Shown piece by piece: positions 60,751-64,000 of a stretch of 64,000 nucleotides of DNA (position 1 is its first letter; each line of letters begins with the position of its first letter). Made by a program: the position numbers and the translations under genes. The DNA is from Pontederia crassipes (Eukaryota > Streptophyta > Magnoliopsida > Commelinales > Pontederiaceae), in NCBI GenBank assembly GCA_030549335.1, contig CM060184.1, positions 42,807,909 through 42,871,908 on the forward strand, given 5' to 3'. The notes under the pieces were generated by a model that saw only the letters and a list, made by a program, of their open reading frames with translations, did not search any database and was not told the origin of the DNA.

Positions 60751-62356
60751 TGTAAGAATTGATAATAATTAAATGCTATCAAGTACACTAGTCGCCCATA
60801 TAATAAAGTATAAGAGTAGAATGACGTACTCACGAGGAATTAACTTACTTAACTAAACTAATTTCAGCGGCTAATAGAAGAGGATATGTTTTGGGTAAAA
60901 AGGAGTTGCAGAAAATAAAGTTACAAAAAAGTAAAAATCTAAACTAACGTAAACTACTGATGTCTAGGCTCTTAGGATGGGTTAAAATGATTAAGAACAC
61001 CTAAATTATGATCTCCCTAATCGGGTAAACCAATTATTCTCAATCCTAATAAGATGAGAATACTCTGCTCGACTCTACTTCCAATCCTACTCAGATTAGA
61101 ATACTATGAGCTATGATTCCTACGGTACCAAACCATTCGCACAAGTCAACTTGGTAGACCACGCAATCTAATACTCCACACAGCTCTATTAGATTACGAC
61201 ATGAATTGCATAACAAAAATTATGAATTAAAAGATTGATCACACTACGCAGTTAATAATCAACTAATAATCCAATTAAAAATAATGATTAAATACAACAA
61301 TCATGTTCTTAAAAGCTAAACAAATTATAATCGGTCCTAAAGAAAGGTTCACAGTTTTCACTAACAATAATTCTGTTGGAGAAATAAAACTAAAACTTAA
61401 AAATAAATTGAATTATCCATATTACAGAGATTAAAAAGATAAAACTTTAGAGCATAATGATGCATCCCAACAACATGTAGAACAAGAAGTACTATTCAGA
61501 AACAACGATGAATCACTGCGCAATCCTCGCACGAGTCTACCGCAGAAATCTTCTCCTTTGTTCTTCAGAAGTTCTCCTTCGTTCTTGGCTTGAAAATTTC
61601 GGTTGCAGGTCCTAGCATGCTCTACCCAGTGTTAGAAAAGCTCAATTTATAGGGGTTTAGTTTTCCATGTGATCGGAGAAGAAACGAAAACATTTTCTAT
61701 GTAAAATAAGGTAAATTCGAAATTAATTTAGTTCTGAAATTTTGGCCTTGTCAAACTCTAAAATTTGATCTATAATATATTTCTAAATCACCTTGAAATC
61801 ATATAGTATGAATCCTTTTGCAATTGAAATTCTTCCAAAAGTATCTTCAAAACTTGAAATTGGGCTTCATTACGGGTTTTAATATGGTTTTAACGACTTA
61901 AATAATGTCCGAATTGAGTTAGAAATGTGTTTTCACGGCCTATGATAGGCTTTTCATGACCCTTATAGTGCAGAAAACATAGATTTCACGGCCCGTGAAA
62001 GTCTGGTCATGGCCGTGACACGGGGCAACTTTCTAGCTGAAAAAATTCATTTTAATGGCCTACCAATGAGTTTTACGGCTATGTTTCACGGCCCGTGACA
62101 ACCAAATTCCAACATTGCGCAGCTTCTTTATTTTTCACTTCCTGACTCCCTTTGAACTCTAATTTAAGCGCAATTTTCTCTATTGACTTCGTAATTCAGT
62201 TTTCTTGCTTCCTAAATAATAAAATACAAAATTTGGATAATTTCATTTTTATAATATTAATGTAAGTATGGTTATAAAATGATGCATGCGATAAGAAAAT
62301 GAATGAAAATAAGATTAAATGCAATACTAAATATATGTTAGATGTTGCATGCATCA
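60751..62356 (-). mobile_element. LTR-like insertion H in LINE 2
   Basis: 1,606 bases, TGTAAGAATT to TGCATGCATCA, flanked by the 8-base direct repeat atgactaa (60743-60750 and 62357-62364). A TACTCACGAGGAATTAAC box near 60825 matches, in reverse, the box of insertion G. A CACGGCCCGTG block is at 61976-62102. LINE 2 continues on both sides. Confidence 0.65.
61976..62102. repeat. CACGGCCCGTG palindrome block
   Basis: CACGGCCCGTG at 61987-61997 and 62087-62097, with CATGGCCGTGACACGG between. Confidence 0.8.
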
Positions 62357-62361
62357 ATGAC

Positions 62362-62690
62362 TAACACATAAAAGCACAAAATAGAAATCAGCACAAGAAA
62401 TGGCAGCATGCAAAAAGTGATTAGAAGTGAGGAGAGGGTTAACCTAAGTATCTTGCTCACACCATTAGAGGACCTGGAGCCCTCGTATAAGGTGTCAGGA
62501 GTCCAAGTGGCGGATCACCTATTTAGATTTATCAATATGACTTTCTAAAAGAATTATGAGCAGTATGGACTAACAAAAGATTCCTAAGTCTTTTTCTAAT
62601 CCTCGACAAGAACATGCCCCGACAATTTCAAGCAAGTATCTTCATGAGGGAAAATGGTCGAGCACGCCCTGCACCACTTGAGACTGCACC
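62362..62690 (-). pseudogene. LINE 2: start of ORF2 and end of ORF1
   Basis: On the minus strand ORF2 would start at about 62645 with MKILA, a stop, then NCRGM, the usual opening of plant L1 endonucleases; the stop (TGA) stands where W is expected. The upstream frame ends VVQSQVVQGVLDHFPS and its TGA overlaps the ATG of ORF2 in ATGA. This fixes the LINE 2 orientation and its 5' part. Further downstream, stops multiply before insertion H. Confidence 0.65.
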
Positions 62691-63690
62691 ACCAAAGGAG
62701 CAATTGAATCATCTGAGGAAGGAGAGGTTTTTCTTACCTTTTCCTTGCGTCGCAGTTGGCGGGGGACATGGGCGGAGGGAGAGCGAGGGAGTTGGGGATA
62801 GCGATCGGTGCAGCCAAATCTTCTTCCGCTCTAATCGAGGTGGGCACTAGATCGAGTCCTCTGGCTCCTCTAGCGAAGAGTCTCCATCAACGGAGGCATC
62901 AGGCTCCAGAGGCGCACACAGGCGAGCCGAAGCTCGCGCTACCAATTCACCAATTAAGGAACTAAGAGGATGCCTCCCAAGTGTCGTATGAGCAATGAGC
63001 AGGAGGAAGCTGTGTGATGGGAGGAGGAGGGAGGAGAGCGCCTGAGGGATGAAGGGGAGGGGATGGAAGAGGAATGGTAACACAGAGGAGAGAGGGTGAG
63101 ATCGAGCGAGGTAGTAGCTGGCTTCGAGACACGCGGATGACCCAGATGAGGGGGAAGGGAATCCATGGTCTCAGAGGCAAGCACGTGGCACGTCACATCA
63201 TGCGCGAAGGACGTGGATCTGTGTTTTCAGGAGGACCATCCTGGTCGTCAACATGATGAGATCCAGACCGTAGGATAGTTGAAATACAGTTCGCTGGCAT
63301 GGTAGAGGAGAATGAGCCGGCATGGTTCAGCGAGAGTACGACATGTGGAGACGACATGGCAGTGTCGCGGTCGCCAACAACGTTCGAGCCAGCGCTGCGA
63401 GCCATTAGGCGAGCGCTAGGTGACCGTTGGGGTTCTGACTGCTCGGCGCTACAAGCCTATGGACGAGCACCGAACGAAGATTCTCGATCAATCCCGCATG
63501 CCGATGCATCATCCGGCCAGCTTAGGTCCAAAGGGTCACCAAGGGAGGAGGCAGCTGCGAGCGCCGGCCTGCGTGGAGGGAGGCCGGGGCCCAGGGCATG
63601 CAGCCAAAGGCCGAATAGTAGTGCTGCCTGCAGAGAAACTCCCTTGACCGGTCCGCCGGGACAAGCCTCCAGAAGATAACCCTCCCTTAA
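62691..63690. other. GC-rich region, possibly LINE 2 ORF1 and host DNA
   Basis: Minus-strand sequence up to about 62965 has coding-like text (VARASARLCAPLEP, DGDSSLEEPEDS) that could be the end of LINE ORF1, but no zinc knuckle is seen. 62970-63690 has overlapping open frames on both strands (for example 63299-63679 plus and 63457-63735 minus) without recognisable domains. No gene is supported. Confidence 0.35.
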
Positions 63691-63777
63691 CATGTAGTTA
63701 GTATAACCACATGCATGCAGTATTCCATGGCCCAATATGGGCGTACGTCCAACATATATTTAAGTAATCAAAATTAT

Positions 63778-64000
63778 AGTTGTATTATCTCAATATCTGA
63801 ATAATTAGATTCATTAATTTGTGGGATTGGAAACTACCTAACTTATCTAAATAATTAAAAATGCATACAATGAAGGTAACTATTCACAGATATCCGAATT
63901 ATATAATGTAAACAATCAAAATGATAATGATATTCTATCAATATCTCAATAACTAAGTGCATTTATTCGTTGGATTTGAGACTACATAACTTATCTGAAT
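63778..64000. repeat. Tandem repeat with period about 148, cut by the window edge
   Basis: ATCTCAATATCTGAATAATT... to ...TAACTTATCTAAAT (63787-63852) recurs from about 63942 to 64000 with substitutions. At least two units. Confidence 0.6.

Noticed and set aside
63299-63735. Open frames of 126 (plus) and 92 (minus) codons
   Set aside because: Overlapping on opposite strands in GC-rich DNA, no recognisable motif or splice context.

Overview
The window reads as repeat-dominated intergenic DNA from an angiosperm nuclear genome. It is AT-rich and holds plant-type Ty3/gypsy retrotransposons with a chromodomain-type integrase tail, plant L1-type LINEs with an RNase H domain, MITEs and CACTA debris. 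No intact host gene is visible. Possible host-gene traces are two terminal exons at the left edge (1-836), a tandemly repeated exon-like unit on the minus strand (3583-4085), and one unrecognised coding-like fragment (about 55330-55500). Species cannot be named from what is here.

Layout: 1-4390, possible gene end, twin hairpin units, LTR-like debris and a tandem repeat. 4391-9199, about 4.8 kb of very AT-rich DNA with microsatellites and a possible Helitron 5' end. 9200-13521, a C-rich minisatellite locus with inverted-repeat arms, hit by a solo gypsy LTR (9636-12506, target duplication cgctc). 13522-32161, gypsy element A on the minus strand (target duplication cgccc), with degenerate gag-pol between LTRs of about 2.8 kb. 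Its left LTR is split by element B (15624-23665, target duplication aattc), a gypsy derivative with an almost wholly non-coding interior. 32162-32290, the rest of the C-rich locus. 32600-34660, a CACTA/En-Spm remnant with transposase_24-like exons and a subterminal GACGCTAA-type repeat zone.

34856-47500 is LINE 1 on the minus strand, split by gypsy element C (35346-44122, target duplication ctgat), which keeps protease C-terminus, RT, RNase H and integrase relics. 48293-50833 is a minus-strand solo LTR (target duplication gacgg) in a GC-rich island. 51340-55227 is AT-rich with another LTR remnant. 55575-62690 is LINE 2 on the minus strand, fragmented by two LTR-like insertions and a Tourist-like MITE that has a natural empty site in a tandem duplicate next to it. 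The right edge enters a tandem repeat of about 148 bp.

Nothing here acts as a pathway; the biology is of nested mobile DNA. The most interesting cross-element signals are (i) a hairpin with conserved loop and a compensatory stem change, lying 18-19 nt before the 3' LTR in elements A, B and C; (ii) a TGAG...CTCA hairpin inside the LTRs of three families whose stem sequence varies while pairing is kept; and (iii) blocks of palindromic words, different in each family, in at least five LTR families.
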